Notes under the pieces: generated by a model
Seen by the model: the letters and a program-made list of their open reading frames with translations, nothing else
Told to the model about the DNA's origin: nothing
Database searches by the model: none
Assembly: GCF_000306965.1 (NCBI RefSeq)
Contig: NZ_JH976443.1
Location: 1,847-65,846 of the forward strand
Source of the DNA: Amphibacillus jilinensis Y1
GTDB lineage: Bacteria; Bacillota; Bacilli; Bacillales; Amphibacillaceae
DNA length: 64,000 bases
Reading direction: 5' to 3'
Position numbers and translations under genes: made by a program
Shown: in pieces, positions 26,081 through 33,909 of the stretch
Layout of the letters: every line of letters begins with the position of its first letter
Position numbering within the stretch: position 1 is the first letter of the stretch

Positions 26081-26401
26081 TTATTTATGAGCGTAACGCT
26101 TTGACAGTTTCTCCTGATGAGAATTAAACACTTCTTCTAAAGAAATATTATATTTATTAGCAATTACAATGACATTCCCCAATACATCTCCTAACTCCTC
26201 AACTAAAGCTTTCCTATTGTCTGAAAACGATTCTGTTAATTCGTCTGGCCGATCTCTACCAATTTCAAGTGCTCTTATAGCGCGTGCTACTTCTCCCGTT
26301 TCTTCTGCTAAAAAGCCAATACGAATAAAAATATCTAGTTCGGACCATCCTCTATTTTGATAGTAATCATTGACCCATTGTTGAAATTCAGCTACATCCA
26401 T
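26081..26401 (-). CDS. MazG-like nucleotide pyrophosphohydrolase
   Basis: A 106-residue all-alpha NTP pyrophosphatase of the MazG superfamily. The metal-binding pattern is visible as EETGEV in the first helix pair and ELGDVLGN in the second. The short length suits single-domain housecleaning enzymes that hydrolyse non-canonical dNTPs. It is divergent from the LOG-family gene, 100 bp away. Confidence 0.85.
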   Translation of the reverse strand: MDVAEFQQWVNDYYQNRGWSELDIFIRIGFLAEETGEVARAIRALEIGRDRPDELTESFSDNRKALVEELGDVLGNVIVIANKYNISLEEVFNSHQEKLSKRYAHK

Positions 26402-26434
26402 TTTTTCACGCTCCTTAACTCCAATTACTATAAG

Positions 26435-26464
26435 TTTAACAAATGATTAAGAGTTTTGTATAAT
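26435..26464 (+). promoter_or_regulatory. Promoter of the LOG-family gene
   Basis: TTTAAC (26435-26440) and TATAAT (26459-26464) are 18 bp apart, 38 bases before the GTG start. Confidence 0.5.
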
Positions 26465-26501
26465 ATAAATATTGTATTTAATTAGGGGGGGCAATTATAA
26501 A

Positions 26502-27083
26502 GTGAAAAGTATAGCTGTATTTTGTGGTTCAAGTAATGGCGCATCTAAGGTTTATATAGATGAGGCAAAAAAACTCGGTAAAGCGTTGGCTAAACATAAT
26601 ATAGCACTTGTTTACGGTGGCGCAAGTGTAGGTATGATGGGGGCGGTTGCTGATGCCGTTTTAGATGAAGGTGGACAAGTTATCGGCGTTATGCCACGTT
26701 TTTTAGAAGAGAGGGAAATAGCACACAAACGCTTATCTAAGCTAATCATTGCTAATTCAATGCATGAGAGAAAGGCTAAAATGGCAGAGTTAGCTGATGG
26801 GTTTATTGCTTTACCCGGAGGGCCTGGCACATTAGAAGAATTCTTTGAGATTTTCACATGGGCTCAATTAGGACTTCATCAAAAACCTTGCGGGCTTCTA
26901 AATATCAATAACTACTTTAATCCGCTTATTGAATTGTTTAATCATATGACAAAGGAACAATTTTTAGCTGAAAAGTACCGTTCTATGGCAATCGTCGACA
27001 ATGAACCTAATCAGTTACTTGAAAAGTTTAATGCTTTTGAAGCCCCAACTTTAAAAACTTATAGTAAAGAAAAACAGCTTTAA
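26502..27083 (+). CDS. LOG-family (TIGR00730) protein
   Basis: A 193-residue Rossmann-fold protein. The family motif PGGPGTLEE and the SMHERK region, which together form the nucleotide 5'-monophosphate phosphoribohydrolase site, are both present, as is FCGSSNG at the N terminus. Plant LOG enzymes release active cytokinins; the bacterial role is probably nucleotide salvage. B. subtilis YvdD is of this type. GTG at 26502 follows a run of Gs by 10 bases. Confidence 0.88.
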   Translation: MKSIAVFCGSSNGASKVYIDEAKKLGKALAKHNIALVYGGASVGMMGAVADAVLDEGGQVIGVMPRFLEEREIAHKRLSKLIIANSMHERKAKMAELADGFIALPGGPGTLEEFFEIFTWAQLGLHQKPCGLLNINNYFNPLIELFNHMTKEQFLAEKYRSMAIVDNEPNQLLEKFNAFEAPTLKTYSKEKQL

Positions 27084-27218
27084 ATGTCAACAACAGCAGG
27101 AGAGGAATGCAACCCAACCCCTTCAGTTCCATACGGGATGGGTTATAAATTGATCGTTTATATTAAGTCTTCTGACCTTAATTTATTGGGCTAGCTAAGT
27201 GTAACCTATCCATATAAA

Positions 27219-27247
27219 GAGGTACTTCCGTTGCTGGGGAGTACCTC
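27219..27247. terminator. Hairpin between the LOG-family and GH91 genes
   Basis: GAGGTACT (27219-27226) and AGTACCTC (27240-27247) with inner CC/GG pairs form a stem; the minus-strand side continues TTTATATGG. It lies between two convergent genes. A second, weaker GGGT-type hairpin lies near 27110-27146. Confidence 0.55.
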
Positions 27248-27333
27248 GAAAATTAAATGACAAACAAAACAATTCAAATATTCAACCAACTCATTTTTTG
27301 AAAAAACTATCAAGAAAGAATTGAATATATTTT

Positions 27334-28677
27334 TTATACGCCTGCCATTGGCGTTTCTCTGAATGCATTTATTGCCTTGTTCATAACAACTTGTGTCTCA
27401 GTCCCCGAATCAAGAATCGTATTTTGAAATGATTCTTCTTCTACCAATACCGTTGTTACAGGTAATGCATCTGATGTTTCAGTAGCCAACAAAGCTTCAA
27501 CTTGCGCAGTGAAACAAGAATTGCTTATCCGGGCAGCAACCTCCGTGGCAACAATATGATTGCTAGAAATGAAATTTCCACTGCCAGAAACAAGACGTAT
27601 GATTACAGGCGTTGCACCTACTGGTTTGATATTCTTAGTATTAATTACTTCAGAAAAGTGATTAGCAATTATAGAATTTTTATTGCCATTGATATAGAGA
27701 AGGCCATACAAATCATCTAAACAATTGTCGATTCCCAAAAAAGGAGACCATGGTTCATGATCTCGTAAAAAGTGATTTGAAGAGACCAAGTTTTCCGAAC
27801 AATTCTCCTTAAACACCACCATGCCTGGATAAAATGAATGAAGTCTATTATTTGTGATACTAGAGCGTGTCACCCCATCAAAATATATACTGCTCGCCCC
27901 TCGTGGAAAAACGTTATTGGCTGTAATCAATAGACCACCAAAGTTTTGAGCGTAAATAGAGTATCCTTTAAAACCTGCTCCTATCAAGTTATCAGTTATT
28001 TTTGAAGCCTGTCCCCAACCTCGTAGTTCTATGCAGTTGCCACATTCAGCTATGAAATTATCATGTATAGTCAGTGCATCTGCATGATATATAGTAATAC
28101 CATGTTCTAAATATACAAAACCCATGCCTGTAATACGAAATGAGTCACAGGCACTTGCAACATAGATTCCTGTTTTTCTGTTAGTGTATGTGTTTTCCGG
28201 ATTTGTGGCTCCTGAACCATCTTCAATAAAATGCAAACCATCAATACAAAAGCCCTCAAACTCTACCGAACTTATTCGCGGATCTCCATTTCGTTCAACA
28301 TAAAATGCAGCACCTTTATATTCCTCAACGTCTACTTCTAGGGGAATATCTACTAGTATGCGACTTCCTCCCGGCCACAACTCATGATAATCTGCCCATT
28401 CATTCTCAGAAGCATTAAAACGTATACTCGAAGATGTAAAACCATGCCCAGAACCCATAATTTTAAGATAACTGATGTCTATAATCACTTGACTGCTAAG
28501 ATGATAATCTCCCGGTGGAATATAGATAACCGCACCCGGTTTTCCGCCTTTATTTACATCTGTTTCCCTTTGCCTACTTTTAATGTCTGCTATCATACTA
28601 TTGATTACCTCACCAATATCCTGATACGGATTACCGACAGGCCACTCTGTTACATCATAATAGTTTTTGCTAACCAT
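27334..28677 (-). CDS. GH91-family inulin fructotransferase / difructose anhydride enzyme
   Basis: A 447-residue right-handed beta-helix protein clearly matching glycoside hydrolase family 91. Family blocks are YDVTEWP, VINSMIADIKSRQ, IYIPPGDYHL, ISYLKIMGSGHGF, FRITGMGFVYLEHG, DNFIAECGNCIEL and RLHSFYPGM. The acidic pair corresponding, as I recall, to catalytic D233/E244 of the Bacillus enzyme is seen here as D206 and E217, with the same spacing of 11. Characterised members form DFA I or DFA III from inulin outside the cell, or hydrolyse DFA. This protein has no signal peptide, so it probably acts inside the cell, next to a sugar ABC importer; hydrolysis of an imported difructose anhydride is the more likely role (inference). 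Confidence 0.87.
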   Translation of the reverse strand: MVSKNYYDVTEWPVGNPYQDIGEVINSMIADIKSRQRETDVNKGGKPGAVIYIPPGDYHLSSQVIIDISYLKIMGSGHGFTSSSIRFNASENEWADYHELWPGGSRILVDIPLEVDVEEYKGAAFYVERNGDPRISSVEFEGFCIDGLHFIEDGSGATNPENTYTNRKTGIYVASACDSFRITGMGFVYLEHGITIYHADALTIHDNFIAECGNCIELRGWGQASKITDNLIGAGFKGYSIYAQNFGGLLITANNVFPRGASSIYFDGVTRSSITNNRLHSFYPGMVVFKENCSENLVSSNHFLRDHEPWSPFLGIDNCLDDLYGLLYINGNKNSIIANHFSEVINTKNIKPVGATPVIIRLVSGSGNFISSNHIVATEVAARISNSCFTAQVEALLATETSDALPVTTVLVEEESFQNTILDSGTETQVVMNKAINAFRETPMAGV

Positions 28678-28749
28678 AAATAAATTCTCCTATCATTTCA
28701 GTGTTTTTTCATAATCTCTTTTTCTAGATATACAATAAGAAACCATTCG

Positions 28750-28827
28750 CTATCTAGTGGCTCCTATAAATAGATTTGCTCTACTCTTATTTTGAGATGG
28801 ACGTTTACGAACAGTTATCTGTGATTA
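28750..28827 (+). repeat. Dispersed repeat family, copy E
   Basis: Right half only: CTCCTATAAATAGATTTGCT, then CTCTACTCTTATTTTGAGAT, then a right end ACGAACAGTTATCTGTGATT. It lies between the GH91 start and the end of the permease gene. Confidence 0.65.
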
Positions 28828-28903
28828 AATCTTTCGGTATCATTTTAAATATTGTCTATATCCACCTAAAATGCAGTAGCCTTTAGCTTATACAAAGCTC
28901 TGA

Positions 28904-29779
28904 TTATTCTTTCACAGCTCCTAGCGTCATACCACTCACAATGTATCTCTGAACTAAGATTGAGAATACCATTATGGGGAGGCTGAAGCTCACAGCAGCA
29001 GCTGTCATTGGCCCTAAATCCAGATTATAAGCTGTCAGAAACTCTGAAATTCCTACAGTTGCAGTTTTTGCATTTGTGCTAGTCAATAATAATGCAAATA
29101 AAAAATCATTCCAGGCAAGCATAAAACAAAATATTGCCGCAGTAGCTAACCCCGGAAGCGATACAGGTAATATCACTTTAATAAATGCGCTAAATACATT
29201 ACAACCATCTATTCTTGCCGCTTCATCAAATTCTTTTGGAATATTATTGAAAAATCCTATCATAAGCCATATTGAAAAGGGAACATTAATGGCTGTATAA
29301 GTAATGATTAAAGCTATCCTAGTATCAATTAGACCCATTACATTAATAATGATATACATTGGTATTGCTATACTAATCATCGGAATCATTCGTACACATA
29401 ATGTGAGTAATAAAAATGCATGACCTGTTTTAGAAGAAAATCTAGACAGTCCATATGCAGCTAGAGCTCCAAGAAAAACAGCCAATATTGTACTAATGGA
29501 AGCGGTTGTAAAACTATTTAAAAAATATCTTATAATTGGCATCTGATTAAACATGGTTACATAATTCTCTAATGACAATTGTCTAGGGAAAAATGTTGGT
29601 GAGGAGCTGATAGCATCCGATGATGGCTTAATGGACGTTAATACGATATAGATATATGGACTAATAAATAAAAGAGCTAGAACAACTGTAAATATACCAA
29701 TAATATTTTTGTTGTTTTTCCTAAATAGTCTTCCTAGCATACTTTTATTAGAAACTTCTACATTAGGTTTACTCAACAT
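28904..29779 (-). CDS. Carbohydrate ABC transporter permease (MalG type)
   Basis: A 291-residue CUT1-family permease with six membrane segments and the EAA loop EFDEAARIDGCNVFSAFIKVILP. The C terminus YIVSGMTLGAVKE is typical of MalG-type proteins. AAGGAAGAG precedes the ATG. It lies 12 bp after its MalF-type partner and shares the transcript direction with the downstream GH91 gene. No ATPase gene is nearby, so it probably uses a shared MsmX-type ATPase, as many Bacillus sugar importers do. Confidence 0.9.
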   Translation of the reverse strand: MLSKPNVEVSNKSMLGRLFRKNNKNIIGIFTVVLALLFISPYIYIVLTSIKPSSDAISSSPTFFPRQLSLENYVTMFNQMPIIRYFLNSFTTASISTILAVFLGALAAYGLSRFSSKTGHAFLLLTLCVRMIPMISIAIPMYIIINVMGLIDTRIALIITYTAINVPFSIWLMIGFFNNIPKEFDEAARIDGCNVFSAFIKVILPVSLPGLATAAIFCFMLAWNDFLFALLLTSTNAKTATVGISEFLTAYNLDLGPMTAAAVSFSLPIMVFSILVQRYIVSGMTLGAVKE

Positions 29780-29791
29780 AACTCTTCCTTT

Positions 29792-30685
29792 CTATTTCTT
29801 ATTAGCCTTGAACATTACGAATAAAAAATACGAGCTTATTGCTAACAAGAGAAGAATAAACATCACTGCCATTGCACTTGATTCTCCAACTTGTCCATAT
29901 CTAGTAAGTGTTTTATACATATATGTGCTTAAAACTTCAGATGAATTCGATGGTCCACCTTGCGTTAACACCCAAACAATATCAAAAGTTCTAGCAGCAT
30001 CTACAGTTCGGATTAACACAGCTACAATCATTACTGGAAACAGTGATGGCAATGTTACATATAAAAATGTTTGAATTTTGTTCGCACCATCTATCTGTGA
30101 CGATTCATATAATGTCGGCGAGATACCTTGAAGGCCAGCTAATAACACTAACATCATAAATGGTGTTGTTAACCATATATCTGCGATTATTGTTGAGAAT
30201 AAAGAAAACCTTTCATCTGATAACCATTGAATAGCATGCCTACTAGAAGTAATATTAAAATCGTATAGTAATTTGTTTACTATACCAAATTGGTTATTTA
30301 ACATGAACCGCCAAATTAAACCTGACACGAGTGGGGCTATCATTAACGGAGCTAACATTATTGTTCTTACAATCCCATGCCCTTTAAATGCGGTGTTCAA
30401 TAACAAAGCAAAAAATAAGCCCAGTATCAATTCAAAACCAACTGCTACTACTACATAAATGATTGTATTGGTTGTTGCCCCTATAAACCTTTCAGATCTT
30501 ATAGCATCAACATAGTGGCTTAAACCGACAAACGCACCTCTCCCTTGACCAATCATATCGATTTCAAAAAAACTATCTCTAATAAGCAAAGCTACAGGAA
30601 AAAATAAAAAGATTAACATAAATATGCCTGCAGGAGCGAAAAAATAAATGGAAACTCTCGATTCTTTTGTCATAATATCACTCAC
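29792..30685 (-). CDS. Carbohydrate ABC transporter permease (MalF type)
   Basis: A 297-residue CUT1 permease with about six membrane segments and the EAA loop LYESSQIDGANKIQTFLYVTLP. The conserved WVLTQGGPSNSSEVLSTYMY stretch near the C terminus is diagnostic for MalF/UgpA-like subunits. GTG 30685 and ATG 30673 are both possible starts; neither has a strong site. It pairs with the preceding permease. Confidence 0.9.
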   Translation of the reverse strand: MSDIMTKESRVSIYFFAPAGIFMLIFLFFPVALLIRDSFFEIDMIGQGRGAFVGLSHYVDAIRSERFIGATTNTIIYVVVAVGFELILGLFFALLLNTAFKGHGIVRTIMLAPLMIAPLVSGLIWRFMLNNQFGIVNKLLYDFNITSSRHAIQWLSDERFSLFSTIIADIWLTTPFMMLVLLAGLQGISPTLYESSQIDGANKIQTFLYVTLPSLFPVMIVAVLIRTVDAARTFDIVWVLTQGGPSNSSEVLSTYMYKTLTRYGQVGESSAMAVMFILLLLAISSYFLFVMFKANKK

Positions 30686-30748
30686 TTCAATAATATTTAA
30701 TTAAACGGATAGAGATGTTTTACTCTATCCATTTAAATTTAGTTAATT

Positions 30749-32038
30749 CTAGTTCACTATTAATTCTATTATTTCCTTCGCATTATCTAAAGCTTCTTGC
30801 GGTGTTTGCAATCCACTAAATACATTTTGAACTGCTGGCAGTAAAGCTTCACTTTCAATTTCCTCCCACTTTTCGGTTGACGGTCTATTTTGCGTCTGCT
30901 CTCCATTTAATGTAGTGGCTAACTCGTTTAAATGGGCAAATGCGTCTTGTTGACCATACGCTTCGAAGACTGACTGTCTAGCAGCAACACCTAGAGCATC
31001 TGCATATAATTCATTACGCTCATACAAAAAGAGTAAATATTCTTTAGCAATCTCCTTATTCTCCGATGAAGAAGGGATTACCTGATACCAAGGTCCAGGG
31101 ACAACACCTATTCCACTCTCTCCTGCAATCATGGTTGCCGCACCTACTTTCCCAGCCACATCTGATGTATCTGGGTCATTTGCAGGAACAAAGAAATGCC
31201 CCCATGCTAACATCATTGCTAAATTACCATTATAAAATAGTTCTGATGTTTCAGCTGAGGCAGTCTCCATCACACCTTCTGGAACTGTGCCTTCCTCGTT
31301 CACTAAATCATTAAGGAACTCTAAAGCTGATACATGGTCTTCGTCATTAACAATAATTTCACCAGCTTCATCAATCACAAAGGCCTCTGCTCCAGCCTGA
31401 GCGACGTGATCTAACCAACTTGCCACTGAATCACCTGAACTGGCCCCAAAAACACTAGTACCATATAGTTCAGGGTAAGTATCATTATTACCGAAAAATT
31501 TCGCTACATCTTTATATTGCTCCCAAGTTTCCGGAGGGGAAAGTTCATACCCGAATTCCTCCAGGAATGTAGCTTGATTATTTGAGTCATTAAATAAATC
31601 TTCCCTGTAGAGTAGAATTTTAGCGTTTGTCCAAGTAGGGAGTCCATAAACATTTCCATTCATTGAAGCGCCGTCAATTAAACCAGGGAATAAATCTTCT
31701 TGCATTTCCTCGGTTATTTCTTCTTGAATTGGCTCTAAACCTTGATAAAGCGCAGGTAACCAAATTGTATCAATGGTTGCAACGTCAAAAGCACCCGCAC
31801 CTGACGTCAATTCTGTTCTCATCCTGTCGTATACACCTGAATAAGGTACGGACTCGATGATAACTTCATAGCCTGTATTTTCTTCAAATTCTTCTTTTGT
31901 CAATTCTGCAACTGTTTGGGCTGGACTACCACCTTCGACAAGAACGGTTAATGTCTGATCGTCTTCATTATTTGAACCACAAGCAGATACCAACGCAATA
32001 AGCAATGAACTACCCATTATTAATAGTATTTTTTTCAT
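30749..32038 (-). CDS. Carbohydrate ABC transporter binding lipoprotein
   Basis: A 429-residue CUT1-type extracellular binding protein with lipobox VSACGS. Family blocks include FEENTGYEV, TSGAGAFDVATID, GLPTWTNAKILLYRED and FYNGNLAMMLAWG. GGAGGT precedes the ATG. It leads the binding protein-permease-permease-GH91 run and carries a perfect LacI-type palindrome 160 bp upstream. The likely ligand is a fructose-based oligosaccharide or difructose anhydride, judged by the neighbours only. Confidence 0.9.
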   Translation of the reverse strand: MKKILLIMGSSLLIALVSACGSNNEDDQTLTVLVEGGSPAQTVAELTKEEFEENTGYEVIIESVPYSGVYDRMRTELTSGAGAFDVATIDTIWLPALYQGLEPIQEEITEEMQEDLFPGLIDGASMNGNVYGLPTWTNAKILLYREDLFNDSNNQATFLEEFGYELSPPETWEQYKDVAKFFGNNDTYPELYGTSVFGASSGDSVASWLDHVAQAGAEAFVIDEAGEIIVNDEDHVSALEFLNDLVNEEGTVPEGVMETASAETSELFYNGNLAMMLAWGHFFVPANDPDTSDVAGKVGAATMIAGESGIGVVPGPWYQVIPSSSENKEIAKEYLLFLYERNELYADALGVAARQSVFEAYGQQDAFAHLNELATTLNGEQTQNRPSTEKWEEIESEALLPAVQNVFSGLQTPQEALDNAKEIIELIVN

Positions 32039-32197
32039 ATAAATACCTCCATTATTATGGCATTTTTCATAAAGGATAACTGAGCTAATAGGCTATTCGC
32101 TGCAAGCATTTATTAAAACCCTTCATACATTTAAATGCTTTAGTACTTGCAATTAAATTAACCTTTTTCACTTCGTTTATGAAAGGCGTAACAAACC

Positions 32198-32213
32198 AGT
32201 TAATCGATTAACT
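32198..32213. promoter_or_regulatory. LacI-type operator 1
   Basis: A perfect 16-bp palindrome AGTTAATCGATTAACT upstream of the binding-protein gene, identical to the sites at 32411 and 33540. The central CG step is typical of LacI-family operators. Confidence 0.8.
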
Positions 32214-32229
32214 AGAGTTGAAAAAAATA

Positions 32230-32361
32230 TTAGGATGAGCTTTCTGGGTTTTCAGACTTTAATTTAATACACATGCTCCTTACAAAATGCCCTCCATTAA
32301 CAAGCCGTTTTATTCTGATCGATTCATTAAGAATCCCCCTTGCATATAAATGCTCTGTTGT
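32230..32361 (-). pseudogene. C-terminal remnant resembling a second LacI-family gene
   Basis: On the minus strand this frame gives 43 residues ending CIKLKSENPESSS. The end of the intact lacI reads HIKLKTENLKRSSY, and the DNA beyond both stops is also alike: each runs into AGTTAATCGATTAACT (32213-32198 and 32426-32411). The rest of the 401-bp gap between the binding-protein gene and lacI shows no gene. This is best read as the tail of a tandem duplicate that has otherwise been lost. Confidence 0.6.
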
Positions 32362-32410
32362 TTAAATCATCAAATTCACCTCCTTTGCTTAGTAAAAGAT
32401 TTAAGAAAAC

Positions 32411-32426
32411 AGTTAATCGATTAACT
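32411..32426. promoter_or_regulatory. LacI-type operator 2
   Basis: A perfect AGTTAATCGATTAACT palindrome directly after the lacI stop codon, about 370 bp from the binding-protein start. It could act in looping with sites 1 and 3 or be left over from the duplication. Confidence 0.75.
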
Positions 32427-32439
32427 GAGTCTGAAAAAA

Positions 32440-33507
32440 TTAATAGGATGATCTTTTTAGGTTTTCAGTCTTTAATTTAATATGCTGAAAGCCTGCGGTA
32501 GGGTTTTGTATTCTATTTAACATTAATTCTGAAGCTTGCACACCGATTTCAAATGCAGGTTGTTTAATAGCTGACAACGGAGGAGAAATAATTTCTGTCC
32601 AATCATAGTTGTCGTAACCAATCATTCCAATACCATCTGGAATGATTAACTTTTGTTCTTGAATAAACTTAACGGAGCCCATAGCCATTATATTGTTTGC
32701 TATAAATATAGCATCGACTCCTTTTGAGATTAGCTGTTTGGCTAGGTCGTAACCTGATTGAAAAGAGGATTCACCAAATAACACATAATTAGGATTAAAA
32801 TTTAGTTTATTATCTGATAGCGCAACTTTATATGCTTGAAATCTTTCATTATTAGGATTAATGTACATTCTATTATTGGATCGTTCTTTATTTACTTCAA
32901 ATTTATCACTGGAAGTATTCACTCCTAACCCAGAACTTAAAAAACCAATTTTTTTAAAGCCAGATTTAATTAATTCATTGATCCCTTCATAAGTCCCTTG
33001 GAAATTATCTACTAAGACATAATCGCCTTTATAGCCAACAGGCAATCGATCAATCATAACAGTTTGGAAGTTATGGTCTATTGTTTCATTTATGGCTTTA
33101 AAGTTTTCATTTGTTGGTGCTAATATCAATCCATCAACTTTAGTCTTAAACATTTTTATAAGATTTAATTCTTGTTCTGAATCTTCTTTCGAATTACTTA
33201 AGATTAAATTATATCCCTTGCTTTTTAATTTTTCCTCTATCCCTTCTGCAATAGACATAAAAAAAGATTTAGAAGTATCTTCACTATTTATAGGTATTAT
33301 TAATCCTATTGTATTTGTCTTCGTACTTCTTAAACTTCTTGCCGCAGAATTGGGCTGATAATTCAGTTCCCTAAGCACTGTATTTACTTTATTCTTTATT
33401 TTTTCTGAAACATATTTATTTCCATTAATCACATGGGACACTGTTGCAGTAGAAACTTCGGCTTTTTCAGCAACATCTTTAATACGTACATTTTTAATTC
33501 TTTTCAT
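32440..33507 (-). CDS. LacI-family transcriptional regulator
   Basis: A 355-residue LacI/GalR regulator. The N-terminal helix-turn-helix reads RIKDVAEKAEVSTATVSHV followed by the hinge helix QPNSAARSLRS, then a periplasmic-binding-protein-like sensor domain (TIGLIIP, GLILAPT, GMIGYDNYDW). The ATG at 33507 starts at MKRIKN; an in-frame extension to 33540 would include operator 3. It probably controls the GH91/ABC genes and itself through the three identical palindromes. Confidence 0.9.
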   Translation of the reverse strand: MKRIKNVRIKDVAEKAEVSTATVSHVINGNKYVSEKIKNKVNTVLRELNYQPNSAARSLRSTKTNTIGLIIPINSEDTSKSFFMSIAEGIEEKLKSKGYNLILSNSKEDSEQELNLIKMFKTKVDGLILAPTNENFKAINETIDHNFQTVMIDRLPVGYKGDYVLVDNFQGTYEGINELIKSGFKKIGFLSSGLGVNTSSDKFEVNKERSNNRMYINPNNERFQAYKVALSDNKLNFNPNYVLFGESSFQSGYDLAKQLISKGVDAIFIANNIMAMGSVKFIQEQKLIIPDGIGMIGYDNYDWTEIISPPLSAIKQPAFEIGVQASELMLNRIQNPTAGFQHIKLKTENLKRSSY

Positions 33508-33539
33508 ATCTTCACCAAATTTCACTTGTTGTACCATCA

Positions 33540-33555
33540 AGTTAATCGATTAACT
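33540..33555. promoter_or_regulatory. LacI-type operator 3
   Basis: A third perfect AGTTAATCGATTAACT palindrome 33 bases upstream of the lacI start, suited to autoregulation. The region from 33556 to 33841 shows no gene, RNA or other repeat. Confidence 0.8.
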
Positions 33556-33841
33556 GATGATGCATTGATTATAATTTAAATTAAATGCTATGTCAATATT
33601 TTTTGGAAGCACTTTCATTTCGTGAAGTTATCCTAAATGTTGGAGCAGGCTCCCTTACCCTCAATTGAATAAGGTATTCGTTCAATATCTGCAATAATAT
33701 CTTGGTATTTACCTTCTGTTGTCACTCCTTTGTTCTTATTACTGATAACAGCGTGTCCTCCCTTTTCAAAGGATTAGTTGCTAACTGATTAAATCACCGA
33801 ATAGCTGCTGCTTAACACGTCCTAAACTGGCTCGCAGTATA

Positions 33842-33885
33842 TTAAAAAGCAGTGCAAATCCACTTGCCGTGGATGTTACACTGCT
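33842..33885 (-). terminator. Terminator of the BCCT gene
   Basis: On the minus strand AGCAGTG and CATCCAC pair with GTGGAT and CACTGCT across a short loop (two bulges), then TTTTTAATA follows. It lies 25 bp after the BCCT stop. Confidence 0.8.
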
Positions 33886-33909
33886 CATCTTCGTCTATTT
33901 AATAAAGAG

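Noticed and set aside
27334-28677. Initial reading as a generic pectate lyase or phage tailspike beta-helix
   Set aside because: The blocks PPGDYHL, GMGFVYLEHG, DNFIAECGNCIEL and RLHSFYPGM are specific to the GH91 family.
32198-33555. Repeated 16-mers considered as a CRISPR-like array
   Set aside because: Only three copies with unequal distances, each a perfect palindrome next to a LacI gene; this is an operator pattern.
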